From NCBI RefSeq assembly GCF_003253565.1, contig NZ_QKUF01000038.1:1-50403 (forward strand): a stretch of 50,403 nucleotides of DNA, in the 5' to 3' direction. The stretch comes from Thermosporothrix hazakensis (GTDB lineage: Bacteria; Chloroflexota; Ktedonobacteria; Ktedonobacterales; Ktedonobacteraceae). This document shows positions 13,086 to 20,041 of the stretch, one piece after another. Under the pieces are notes generated by a model, which was given only the letters and a program-made list of their open reading frames with translations, made no database searches and was not told where the DNA came from. Position numbers and translations under genes: made by a program. Numbering within the stretch: the first letter of the stretch is position 1; each line of letters starts with the position of its first letter.

Positions 13086-14489
13086 ATGCCGAAAGAACGT
13101 CTCCTTCCCTTCAACCTGGACGCAGAACGCGGCGTTCTGGGAAGTATTCTCATTGATCCTGATGTGCTTCCCGAGGTGGTGACGCTGCTCAAACCGGACG
13201 ATTTCTATCGTGATGCTCACCGGCTCATTTATGCCGCCATCTTGCGGCTGAATGCGCAACACATCCAGGCGGACTATCTAACGGTGAGCCATGAGCTGAG
13301 CCGCATGCAGCAATTGGACGCCGCCGAGGGTCAGAGCTATCTTGTGAGCCTGGTCAATGAGGTACCCACCTCGGGCAATGTCCGCTACTATGCACAGATT
13401 GTGGCTTCGACGGCCGTGCAGCGTCGCCTGATCCATGCGGCCGCAGACATTGCCGCGCTGGCCTATAGCGATCTGGATGCGCAGAAAGCGCTGGAGCAAG
13501 CCGAAGAGCGCCTGTTTCAGATCCGCTCGGCCTCCGCTTCTCGCTCTAACGGCTTTATCGACTTGCCAGATGTGATGACGGACTACATGACAAGGCTCCA
13601 CGAACTCGCAGAGCGGCGCGGACAGACTCCCCTGACCGGAATCCCTTCAGGCCTGCGCGACCTGGATTTTCTGCTTGGCGGTTTTCAGCGCGCTGATCTG
13701 ATCATTGTGGGTGGGCGTCCGAGTATGGGGAAGACCGCTTTTGCGCTTACCTGCGCCTACCGAGCTGCTTTGTGCAATTATCGGGTTGCGATGTTCAGCC
13801 TGGAAATGCCCCGTACCCAACTCGCGCAACGTTGGATGGCGATGACGGCAAAGGTTGATATGGCCCGCCTGCGATCTGGCTGGATTGAGGATGAAGAGTG
13901 GGATCGCATCTATGCGGCCGGGGTCCAGTTATCCCGTATGCCGATCTCCATCAATGATACCGCCGCGCAACCTCTCGTTTCCATGCGAGCTGATCTACGC
14001 CGTCTGGTCCAGACCCACGGGGGTGTAGACCTGGTGGTTGTCGATTATGTGGGGCTGATCGATCCAGATACCGAGACGGCTCAGGACAATGAGGTGCGCC
14101 AGCTCACCGCCATTTCCCGCGGGCTCAAGCATCTGGCACGGGAATTTGATGTGCCGGTGCTGGCACTGGCTCAGCTCAACCGTCAGGTAGAAACGCGCCA
14201 GAACAAACGACCTCAGCTCTCTGATCTGCGCGGTTCTGGCAGTCTGGAACAAGACGCAGATGTTGTGCTTTTCTTGTACCGAGATGCCTACTACCGAGAG
14301 CGGGAAGAGCGCGAACAGCAGCAGGCAGACCCGGAGTCTTCCACCGGGACAGACGATATTGCGGAGGTCATTTGTGCCAAACAGCGCAATGGACCCACGG
14401 GTGAAATCGCCTTGTGCTTCCAGAAGACACAAGGTGTGTTCTATGACCTGGACCACGCCATTTCAGGGACACATGGTTCAGAAAGGTAG
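13086..14489 (+). CDS. dnaB: Replicative DNA helicase DnaB, 467 aa
   Basis: Hexameric fork helicase. The N-terminal DnaB domain (residues 8-110, NLDAERGVLGSILIDP, NEVPTSGNVRYYA) is followed by the RecA-like core: Walker A GRPSMGKT (210-217), FSLEMPRTQLAQRW (H1a/H2), Walker B VVVDYVGL, the H3 region LALAQLNRQVE, and SDLRGSGSLEQDAD with the arginine-finger region. Length is normal. It starts three bases after the initiator stop, so the initiator and helicase are one unit. Carriage on the element means it does not depend wholly on the host helicase. A chromosomal dnaB is expected elsewhere in the genome. Confidence 0.95.
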   Translation: MPKERLLPFNLDAERGVLGSILIDPDVLPEVVTLLKPDDFYRDAHRLIYAAILRLNAQHIQADYLTVSHELSRMQQLDAAEGQSYLVSLVNEVPTSGNVRYYAQIVASTAVQRRLIHAAADIAALAYSDLDAQKALEQAEERLFQIRSASASRSNGFIDLPDVMTDYMTRLHELAERRGQTPLTGIPSGLRDLDFLLGGFQRADLIIVGGRPSMGKTAFALTCAYRAALCNYRVAMFSLEMPRTQLAQRWMAMTAKVDMARLRSGWIEDEEWDRIYAAGVQLSRMPISINDTAAQPLVSMRADLRRLVQTHGGVDLVVVDYVGLIDPDTETAQDNEVRQLTAISRGLKHLAREFDVPVLALAQLNRQVETRQNKRPQLSDLRGSGSLEQDADVVLFLYRDAYYREREEREQQQADPESSTGTDDIAEVICAKQRNGPTGEIALCFQKTQGVFYDLDHAISGTHGSER

Positions 14490-14670
14490 ACCTGTTGAGG
14501 AGAGAACAGGAAGTGCATTCTACGGCCCCAAAATCGCCAAAATAAGCCCCGTTTTTGGGGAAGAAGTAAATTTAACAATCTCTGGCAAAAGGGCAAAATT
14601 TAGGGCATTTTGACGGGATGACAGTCGTTTGAGTACTCATCGAACTGCAAGTAGTGAAAAAGGGACACTG

Positions 14671-14754
14671 ATGTTTCAAACTCATGATGATCCCCCGGCC
14701 CCAGTTGCTCTTCTTGGTTTCCCGTCTCCAACAGGCCAGCAAAACTCTCTCTAG
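14671..14754 (+). CDS. Possible 27-aa peptide
   Basis: A short open frame (MFQTHDDPPAPVALLGF, then SPTGQQNSL) follows AGGGAC at reasonable spacing and lies between dnaB and the zinc-ribbon gene. Nothing else supports it, and the rest of the 284-bp gap after dnaB holds only the repeats described separately. Confidence 0.2.
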   Translation: MFQTHDDPPAPVALLGFPSPTGQQNSL

Positions 14755-14773
14755 TTCGTAAAGGAGTGTTCAC

Positions 14774-14947
14774 ATGAAACATAACAGGCGTAAAAAACAA
14801 AACCAGATTAAATGTAGTTTCTGTGGGAAGGTAGCCGTATTCTGGGTTGCTTCGAGGCAGTGGCCGGAGCAGTGTGTAGCCTGCATGCAATGCGGGCTAC
14901 ACCTGGGCTTGACCCAGGACGTGCTACTCAGGCGCATTGAAAAGTAA
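14774..14947 (+). CDS. Zinc-ribbon micro-protein, 57 aa
   Basis: Basic N-terminus (MKHNRRKKQNQIK), then C-S-F-C-G-K (residues 14-19) and C-V-A-C-M-Q-C-G (34-41), a four-cysteine zinc ribbon. AAGGAG (14761-14766) lies seven bases before the ATG, a strong start. It lies between the repeat copies in the dnaB-int interval, so it may act in regulation or excision of the element; that is inferred from position. Small zinc ribbons of this kind are frequent in mobile elements. Confidence 0.65.
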   Translation: MKHNRRKKQNQIKCSFCGKVAVFWVASRQWPEQCVACMQCGLHLGLTQDVLLRRIEK

Positions 14948-15110
14948 CAAGGATAAGATTTCAAATGAACACGTAGGTTCATTCTACAGCCCCAAAATGG
15001 CAAAAATGAGCCCTGTTTTGTAGAAGAAGGCTCCAATTTTCTACTTCTCCAGACCTATAGCATCCATTTTGGGGCTGTTTGAGCCTGTAGTTTGTGAAAG
15101 AGAGAAGAAG

Positions 15111-15317
15111 ATGTCGAGAAAAGGTAATAAAATGGTAACAGAACCGTGGCTTTTAAGCGTTGCCGCGGTTGCAGAAAAAATCGGTGTTTGCAAGCAAACA
15201 GTTTATAATTGGATTTATCGGGAGGGACTGCCAACGATTGTTATTGGAGGGCGGCGCTTTGTTGATCCCGATTCTCTCCGAAAATGGATAAAAGGGCGTG
15301 AACAGCAACTTGTGTAA
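15111..15317 (+). CDS. Excisionase-like helix-turn-helix protein, 68 aa
   Basis: MerR-like/HTH_17 DNA-binding domain: LLSVAAVAEKIGVCKQTVYN then WIYREGLPTIVIGGRRFVDP, the pattern of excisionases and related regulators that bend DNA near attachment sites. The ATG at 15111 follows a purine-rich stretch; an in-frame TTG at 15069 lies inside the inverted repeat and is unlikely. It ends 12 bases before the integrase start, the usual xis-int order. The inverted repeat 14986-15078 just upstream is a plausible binding site. It could instead be only a repressor. Confidence 0.75.
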   Translation: MSRKGNKMVTEPWLLSVAAVAEKIGVCKQTVYNWIYREGLPTIVIGGRRFVDPDSLRKWIKGREQQLV

Positions 15318-15328
15318 GGAGGTGGCCT

Positions 15329-16522
15329 GTGTCGGAGCCGAAACGGAAGAGAAGAGGGCACAAGGAAGGATCAGTGTATTACGATAAAGATCGCGATCGA
15401 TGGATAGTAGCTATATCGCATGCGCCTGGCCGGCGAAAGAAATACTCTTTTAAGACCAGGTCAGAAGCGATCAAGAAAAAGAATGAACTCTTGCGTGAAC
15501 TGGAAATGGGAATGCTTGCGACAGGCCCTCAGCGAAAACTTGGTGAGTACATAGAGGATTGGATTGACAATGTCCATAAAGATAAGCTACGGGTAAGCTC
15601 CTATGTGAAGTATAAGAAGCTTATCAAGTATATCGTGAAAGAGCTTGGACATGTTTCCATTCAGAAACTTTCTCCTGAGCAAGTACAGCGATTTTATGCG
15701 AAGATGAGCAGAGAAGGGCTGTCTTCAAAGACTGTCCATTCTATTCATGGGGTGCTCCATTTGGCTCTAGAAAATGCTGTGCGATGGGGATATGTTGCCA
15801 GAAATGTTTGTGATCTGGTATCTCCGCCACGCATTGTGAGTCGTGAAGCCGTCACCTTGACACTTGAGCAAGCGCATGCTCTTTTTGAGAAGGCGAAAGA
15901 ATACCGGCTAGAAGTGCTGCTCGTTATGGCCGTGGTTACAGGGATGAGAAGAGGCGAGTTGCTTGGATTACGCTGGGCAGATATTGATTTTGCCAACAGC
16001 ATACTGTCTGTCCGCAGGACTGTAGATTATATTGCCCATTATGGGTATGTTGAAACAGAGCCAAAAACAAAGGCGAGCCGAAGACAGATCGCCTTACCCT
16101 CGTTTCTGCTGCGCATGCTCCAGGAGCATAGAGTCAAGCAGTTAGAGCAGCGGTTAAAGCAAGGCGATAAGTGGAAAGACCAAGACCTGGTGTTTCCTAA
16201 CTTGCAGGGAGGATACTACAGTTCCAGATACTTGCTCAAAGTTTTTCAAAAGATTTTGCAGGATGCTAAATTGCCTCACATGCACTTCCATGATTTGCGT
16301 CACAGTGCAGCTACATTGTTGCTGAGTATGGGGGTGAACATGAAGGTAATCCAGGCCCTTTTAGGGCATAGCAACGTATCGATCACGCTTGGCTTATATT
16401 CTCACTTACTTCCTTCGATGCAGATAGAGGTGACAGAGAAATGGGATACTATTTTCAGGGGAGAAGGCCGAGAGGATGACGGCGAAGAGATAGACGGAAC
16501 TGGTGGCGCAAAAAAGCGGTGA
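15329..16522 (+). CDS. int: Tyrosine recombinase (integrase), 397 aa
   Basis: Catalyses site-specific integration and excision. Residues 10-60 form an AP2-like arm-binding domain (KEGSVYYDKDRDRWIVAIS), 68-165 the SAM-like core-binding domain, and 175-370 the catalytic domain. The catalytic set is complete: R207 (TGMRRGEL), K248 (TKASRRQ), H321 and R324 (HDLRHS), H347 (LLGHSN) and Y357 (LGLYSHL). It starts at GTG 15329 after AAGGAGG. The gene ends 113 bases from the 3' end of ssrA, so that tRNA-like end is the probable target. Intact and likely active. Confidence 0.95.
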   Translation: MSEPKRKRRGHKEGSVYYDKDRDRWIVAISHAPGRRKKYSFKTRSEAIKKKNELLRELEMGMLATGPQRKLGEYIEDWIDNVHKDKLRVSSYVKYKKLIKYIVKELGHVSIQKLSPEQVQRFYAKMSREGLSSKTVHSIHGVLHLALENAVRWGYVARNVCDLVSPPRIVSREAVTLTLEQAHALFEKAKEYRLEVLLVMAVVTGMRRGELLGLRWADIDFANSILSVRRTVDYIAHYGYVETEPKTKASRRQIALPSFLLRMLQEHRVKQLEQRLKQGDKWKDQDLVFPNLQGGYYSSRYLLKVFQKILQDAKLPHMHFHDLRHSAATLLLSMGVNMKVIQALLGHSNVSITLGLYSHLLPSMQIEVTEKWDTIFRGEGREDDGEEIDGTGGAKKR

Positions 16523-16586
16523 AAATCATTGTTTTGAATAGCTTTTGCTCTCAGTTTTGCTCCCATTGAAGATATGCTGCGAAAAT

Positions 16587-16629
16587 AAAAGGACCGGAAG
16601 CCGCTTCTGACGAGGCTTCCGGTCCTTTT
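16587..16629. terminator. Strong bidirectional terminator between int and ssrA
   Basis: AAAAGGACCGGAAGCC (16587-16602) pairs perfectly over 16 bp with 16614-16629 around an 11-nt loop. The stem is bounded by A-rich and T-rich ends on both strands, so it can stop int transcripts from the left and tmRNA transcripts from the right. It lies only five bases beyond the encoded CCA of the tmRNA. Confidence 0.9.
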
Positions 16630-16634
16630 ATTCT

Positions 16635-16680
16635 TGGTGGAGATGGGGGAGAGTTGAACTCCCCGTCCAAACGAACCTAT
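16635..16680 (-). other. Probable integration junction in the ssrA 3' end (att site)
   Basis: The tRNA-like 3' end of ssrA, with acceptor strand and T-arm (GTTGAACTCCCC complement), faces the integrase gene. Integrases of this kind cross over in this part and rebuild the RNA, which fits the intact acceptor stem and CCA here. The exact core cannot be set without the second copy, which would lie to the left of the window. Confidence 0.6.
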
Positions 16681-17004
16681 CAAAGAATGTACTACAGGCT
16701 TAGTCGGCGTTTTTCATTACGCAGAGAACTCCCACCGACGGGATCTCTCTACGCTGGCCTCCTTGGTCTTTGATAACAGCTAGAAGGCGATCGCTGTTAT
16801 CGCATCCTGCGTTTGTGACGCCTGACACTGACCCCACAGGAAAAAGTCAGGCAGACGACGCTTGCTGGTGTTTAGGCAGCTAGAGCGTAAGAAGGTGTTG
16901 CTTGTTTGGCAACTATTTTTTTGCCGGTTGTTTAACGAGAGTGCGTACCGGCACCTCGGCCTGCAATCCTTCAATCTGTTCGTCTGTCGAAACCCGACAT
17001 CCCC
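16635..17004 (-). ncRNA. ssrA: Transfer-messenger RNA (tmRNA)
   Basis: Rescues stalled ribosomes with SmpB and tags the unfinished protein. On the minus strand the 5' end GGGGATG (17004-16998) pairs with CATCTCC next to the encoded ACCA (3' end at 16635), allowing one G-U pair. TTCGAC lies shortly after the 5' end, as usual. The resume codon GCC at 16910 opens the tag AKQATPSYALAA, ending at TAA 16872; the ALAA end is the usual degradation signal. The 3' T-arm is intact. Length about 370 nt is typical. smpB is in this same window (45211-45708). Confidence 0.97.
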
Positions 17005-17054
17005 AGATTGAAGCAATACCCGAGAAAGAAGCATACTTTCTCACAGGTAAATAA

Positions 17055-17083
17055 AGTATACCATATAACTTGACAAATAGCAA
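17055..17083 (-). promoter_or_regulatory. Promoter of ssrA
   Basis: On the minus strand TTGCTA (17083-17078) and TATACT (17060-17055) are separated by 17 bases. Transcription would begin near 17048, giving a precursor with about 44 extra 5' bases for RNase P to remove. Confidence 0.6.
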
Positions 17084-17108
17084 GGGGTGAGCGCTTTTGA
17101 ATGCATCT

Positions 17109-17489
17109 TTACTCGGCGTTTTTCTGCATAAATCGTTCCAGATTGACAATGAAGCGCTCATGGATGCCTTCGCCGATTTTTTGCTGTTCGTCGTAGGCTT
17201 CCACCCGAAATACCAATCTCCTGCCATCAATTTCACTGAGTGTAGCAACTGCTCGAACCTGTTGTCCGATCGGAGTTGAGGCAAGATGTCGTACCTGAAC
17301 CAGCGTTCCCACTGTGACATAGCCTTCGTCGAGTGCCTCTGCGACCGCTCTCCATGACGCATTTTCCATCAGAGCGATCATCATCGGCGTCGCAAAGACA
17401 GCCACTCCTCCAGCTCCTACAGCCTCTGCGGTGTTCTCATACACCACCGTTGTTGTTGCCTCGCCCCTCAATCCAGGAACTACTGTCAT
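17109..17489 (-). CDS. Hotdog-fold thioesterase, FlK-like, 126 aa
   Basis: Resembles the fluoroacetyl-CoA thioesterase (FlK)/YbaW-type hotdog family. FATPMMIALMENAS supplies the Thr and Glu, and VRHLASTPIGQ the His, of the FlK catalytic set; VRAVATLSEIDGRRLVFRVEA is the typical central strand pair. Length fits a single hotdog domain. It probably hydrolyses a small acyl-CoA in the cytoplasm; the substrate cannot be read from sequence and fluoroacetate is not implied. It lies between ssrA and the VIT gene on the same strand, with a 215-bp gap upstream, so it likely has its own promoter. Confidence 0.85.
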   Translation of the reverse strand: MTVVPGLRGEATTTVVYENTAEAVGAGGVAVFATPMMIALMENASWRAVAEALDEGYVTVGTLVQVRHLASTPIGQQVRAVATLSEIDGRRLVFRVEAYDEQQKIGEGIHERFIVNLERFMQKNAE

Positions 17490-17704
17490 TGAGCATCCTT
17501 TCTGCTTATCACTCTCTCTTCTTTTAAAACAAGAGGATTTTTCTATCTATTCCCGGAGGTATCTGGCACTGTTCTGACTATATGGATTCTGTTTCTTTGT
17601 CATTTCTAGTGATACTGCTCTTTATAACATTGGAAAGCGCATATGTATTCCCGTGAGATGAGGGGAGAAACAATGCTGTTCTCACACTCATCTCTGATGT
17701 TTGT

Positions 17705-18286
17705 TCAGGCATTGCCGAAAATGAGCGCTGCCAGAAAGACCAGAATACCGCCACCAACAACCTGCACGATCGATAGGGCCCACTTGGTTTTGAAGTAGCG
17801 ATGGCGGATTGCGGCGATCAGAAACAGCTCGAATGCCACAACGATGTAGGCTGTAATCAGTGCAAGGTGCAGGTTCGTGATCAGGAATGGAAGCGTATGC
17901 AGTGCTCCGCCAAAGAATGTCATCAGGCCTGTAATCGCACCTCTGACAACCGGACTACCTCTACCTGTTAACACCCCGTCATCCGATAGTGCCTCAGAAA
18001 AAGCCATGCTGATACCAGCACCCGTCGCAGCAGCCATGCCAACAAGGAAGGCAGTAAAGGGTTTATGGGTTGCAAACGCGGTCGCAAAGATCGGGGCCAG
18101 TGTCGATACGGAACCATCCATAAGCCCCGCCAGTCCAGGCTGGACTACACGGAGCAAAAAACGATGTGATGAGTCGTCATTTCTGATGATCGCATGGAAA
18201 ATTTCAGCAATTTCTTCTTTTACGCTCTGTGTTTGCTGTTGATCTGCTGTGGACGGAAGAGTATTTGTATTCCCGTCTTGTGCCAT
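17705..18286 (-). CDS. VIT1/CCC1-family iron or manganese transporter, 193 aa
   Basis: Membrane protein with the VIT-family first-helix signature GLMDGSVSTLAPIFATAFAT and a small-residue second helix (GMAAATGAGISMAFSEALS); five helices are expected. VIT/CCC1 proteins move Fe2+ or Mn2+ out of the cytosol. I start at the ATG at 18286 (AGGAG nine bases upstream); an in-frame start at 18322 has none. The residues between the first helices include charged ones (FSEALSDDGVLTGRG) where metal-binding ones occur. It lies just downstream of fur on the same strand, so iron control is likely. Confidence 0.85.
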   Translation of the reverse strand: MAQDGNTNTLPSTADQQQTQSVKEEIAEIFHAIIRNDDSSHRFLLRVVQPGLAGLMDGSVSTLAPIFATAFATHKPFTAFLVGMAAATGAGISMAFSEALSDDGVLTGRGSPVVRGAITGLMTFFGGALHTLPFLITNLHLALITAYIVVAFELFLIAAIRHRYFKTKWALSIVQVVGGGILVFLAALIFGNA

Positions 18287-18402
18287 GTGACCGTACTCCT
18301 TCTCGCTAAATGAACATGCCATTTGGATAAAAACACTATATATAGAATGAGAGCGTACCGGGCAATGAGCAGGGTCGCGCTATCAACTATCTGCTGACAC
18401 AA

Positions 18403-18798
18403 TCAGGACTTTGAGGTGCGCTCGCAGTTCGGACAAATACCATACAGCCTGACTTCATGCGACGTAAGCTGTAACCCGGCCGCTTTCGCCGCTGCTTGCA
18501 GGGCTTCTTCGGGAAGCGTTACATCAATGGGTATATCAATGAGCGCTCCACATTTCGTGCAGATTGCATGATCGTGTCGTGATGTTCGAGCATCATAGCG
18601 ACAGCCATCGTCATTGCGTCCCAATTCTTTAATGTAACCACGCTCCGCCAGGTGATGCAGGATGCGGTATACACTAGCAAGCCCGATTTTCGGACGTGTC
18701 TGCTTCACCGTTTCATAGACGTCCAGCGCTGTGGGATGTTCCGCTGCCTGAACGGCTTCCAGGACAGCCTGCGCGTTTGTGTTCAATTTCTCTCGCAT
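18403..18798 (-). CDS. Fur-family metal-responsive repressor, 131 aa
   Basis: Residues 8-75 form the winged helix (TALDVYETVKQTRPKIGLAS, VYRILHHLAERGYIKEL). The dimer domain carries HDHAICTKCG and the second CPNC, two CxxC pairs that hold the structural zinc in Fur/PerR proteins. Length is normal. It could be Fur, PerR or Zur. The 18-base Fur-box-like site 29 bases upstream (18827-18844) argues for iron and autoregulation; the VIT transporter downstream supports this. I do not assign a gene symbol because the subfamily is not settled. Confidence 0.9.
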   Translation of the reverse strand: MREKLNTNAQAVLEAVQAAEHPTALDVYETVKQTRPKIGLASVYRILHHLAERGYIKELGRNDDGCRYDARTSRHDHAICTKCGALIDIPIDVTLPEEALQAAAKAAGLQLTSHEVRLYGICPNCERTSKS

Positions 18799-18811
18799 CT
18801 ATATCACTCCG

Positions 18812-18844
18812 TATTAGGGAACCCTAATAATGAGAATTATTATC
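18812..18844. promoter_or_regulatory. Fur box overlapping a second palindrome
   Basis: ATAATGAGAATTATTATC (18827-18844) matches 16 of 18 positions of the classic Fur box core ATAATGATAATCATTATC. TATTAGGGAACCCTAATA (18812-18829), a perfect palindrome with 8-bp arms, overlaps its left edge by three bases. Both lie 14-46 bases upstream of the fur start, where bound repressor would block transcription. Confidence 0.75.
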
Positions 18845-19062
18845 ATTTTTATCTCTCTCATAATATGCTTTTTCTGGGAAGAAGTCAAGTTAACAGTGGG
18901 CGCTGATCATGTTTCCGTGCTGGTACTGCGGGACATATGCGTCCTGGTAAAATCGGGGGATGGAGCAGTCTTCGCCTGAAAACAGGCTATAATCTATCAC
19001 TAAAGGGAGGTGAGTGAGGTTCGCTAATCTTGATACACTGACAGAAAGGTGAGAAAAGCTTT

Positions 19063-19845
19063 ATGGCTTCACGTGTTCAATGTGTCGCTCATCGTGGAGG
19101 GGCTGATCTGGCTCCTGAAAATACTGTAGCGGCGTTTCGCAAGGCCCTGACGTTCGCGGCTGATGCCGTTGAAGTAGATGTTCAGGTCAGTCGAGATGGT
19201 CAGCTTGTGATCTTTCATGATAATACAGTGGATCGTTTAACTGATGCAACTGGCAACATCCTTGATCTGGATTTTGCTTTTCTGCGATCTCTGAATGTTG
19301 CTGCTCATTTTCCAGGCTGGCCAACAGCCGAGCAGATGCCGACCCTACGCGAGGTCCTCGATGTGATAAAGGGGCGTGCGGAAATCTATGTTGAGTTGAA
19401 AACAAGTAAACGAGATGGCATATTGGGGCGGTATCCTCATATTATGGAACTGGTCCTTGCTGATCTCTATACCACAGATATGCTTAAGGAGACGCTGATT
19501 ATCTCTTTTGATTGGCAGATGTTGGCCGAAATCAAGCGCCTTGAGCCTGCGATTGCGACCGGTATGCTCACATCCGACAATACCTGGAAGCTTGCAACCG
19601 AACAGGACCTGACCGCCTTGCTGGCGAAAGTAGAGACTTTGAAGTGTGGCTGGCTTGATATGGAGTACAAGCAATTGAAGCCAGAAATAGTGCCGGTTCT
19701 TCATGCTCAGGGTGTTAAACTGGGAATCTGGGATGCAAACACCGAGGATGAGATTCGTTCTTGTATTGAGGCAGGTGTTGATTCTATCACAACTGATCGT
19801 CCTGATCTGGTTGCCCTTTGTCTGCAACATACTGCTGAAATGTAG
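19063..19845 (+). CDS. Glycerophosphodiester phosphodiesterase, 260 aa
   Basis: Splits glycerophosphodiesters to glycerol 3-phosphate and an alcohol. The TIM-barrel GDPD signatures are present: AHRGGADLAPENT (catalytic His and metal ligands), VEVDVQVSRDGQLVIFHD (Glu-Asp pair and second His), YVELK, and the C-terminal WDANTEDEIRSCIEAGVDSITTD-type strand (split here). There is no signal peptide, so it is cytoplasmic. GAAAGGTGAG precedes the ATG. It stands alone, with a TATAAT at 18988-18993 upstream and a hairpin (19859-19894) after the stop. Confidence 0.93.
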   Translation: MASRVQCVAHRGGADLAPENTVAAFRKALTFAADAVEVDVQVSRDGQLVIFHDNTVDRLTDATGNILDLDFAFLRSLNVAAHFPGWPTAEQMPTLREVLDVIKGRAEIYVELKTSKRDGILGRYPHIMELVLADLYTTDMLKETLIISFDWQMLAEIKRLEPAIATGMLTSDNTWKLATEQDLTALLAKVETLKCGWLDMEYKQLKPEIVPVLHAQGVKLGIWDANTEDEIRSCIEAGVDSITTDRPDLVALCLQHTAEM

Positions 19846-19858
19846 AGGGACATCTGGC

Positions 19859-19894
19859 GACAGGGAAGATCAGCTATATGTGGATCTTCCTGTC
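19859..19894 (+). terminator. Hairpin after the glycerophosphodiesterase gene
   Basis: GACAGGGAAGATC (19859-19871) pairs with GATCTTCCTGTC (19883-19894), with one bulged G. The following bases (TCTGCTGG) are only weakly U-rich, so termination efficiency is uncertain. Confidence 0.5.
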
Positions 19895-20041
19895 TCTGCT
19901 GGCCTGTTTCCTACGCGTAAAAAGGTAAAGGTACCATATCGTTGAGGGCTTATTATACCCCTATGTTATAATGGGTCCCGGTTAGAAATGATAGAGTGAA
20001 GTCTGTTCATTTTTCTCGGCCATATGTGGAGAATATAAATT

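Larger units (their letters stand above)
14516..15078. repeat. Direct and inverted GCCCCAAAAT repeats between dnaB and the xis-like gene
   Basis: CATTCTAC-(a/g)-GCCCCAAAAT followed by a related 30-base stretch occurs at 14516-14563 and 14980-15029; the two agree at most positions by eye. ACAGCCCCAAAATGG (14986-15000) recurs as a perfect inverted copy, CCATTTTGGGGCTGT, at 15064-15078, 33 bases before the xis-like start. They may be operator sites of the excisionase-like protein or arm-type integrase sites. CCCCAAAA/TTTTGGGG within the first copy can also fold after dnaB. Confidence 0.6.
1..16634. mobile_element. Integrated plasmid-like element (right-hand end)
   Basis: All genes from 473 to 16522 read rightward and include an initiator, a DnaB helicase, a sliding-clamp-like protein, a HerA-type ATPase, an excisionase-like protein and a tyrosine integrase. 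The integrase lies directly against the 3' end of ssrA, a well-known integration target. The rest are small unrecognised genes with frequent start/stop overlaps, unlike the conserved chromosomal genes to the right of ssrA. The left end and the second attachment site are not in the window: I found no second copy of the tmRNA 3' end. The set resembles actinomycete integrative conjugative elements (int, xis, rep, FtsK-like tra); that comparison is inference. Confidence 0.8.
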
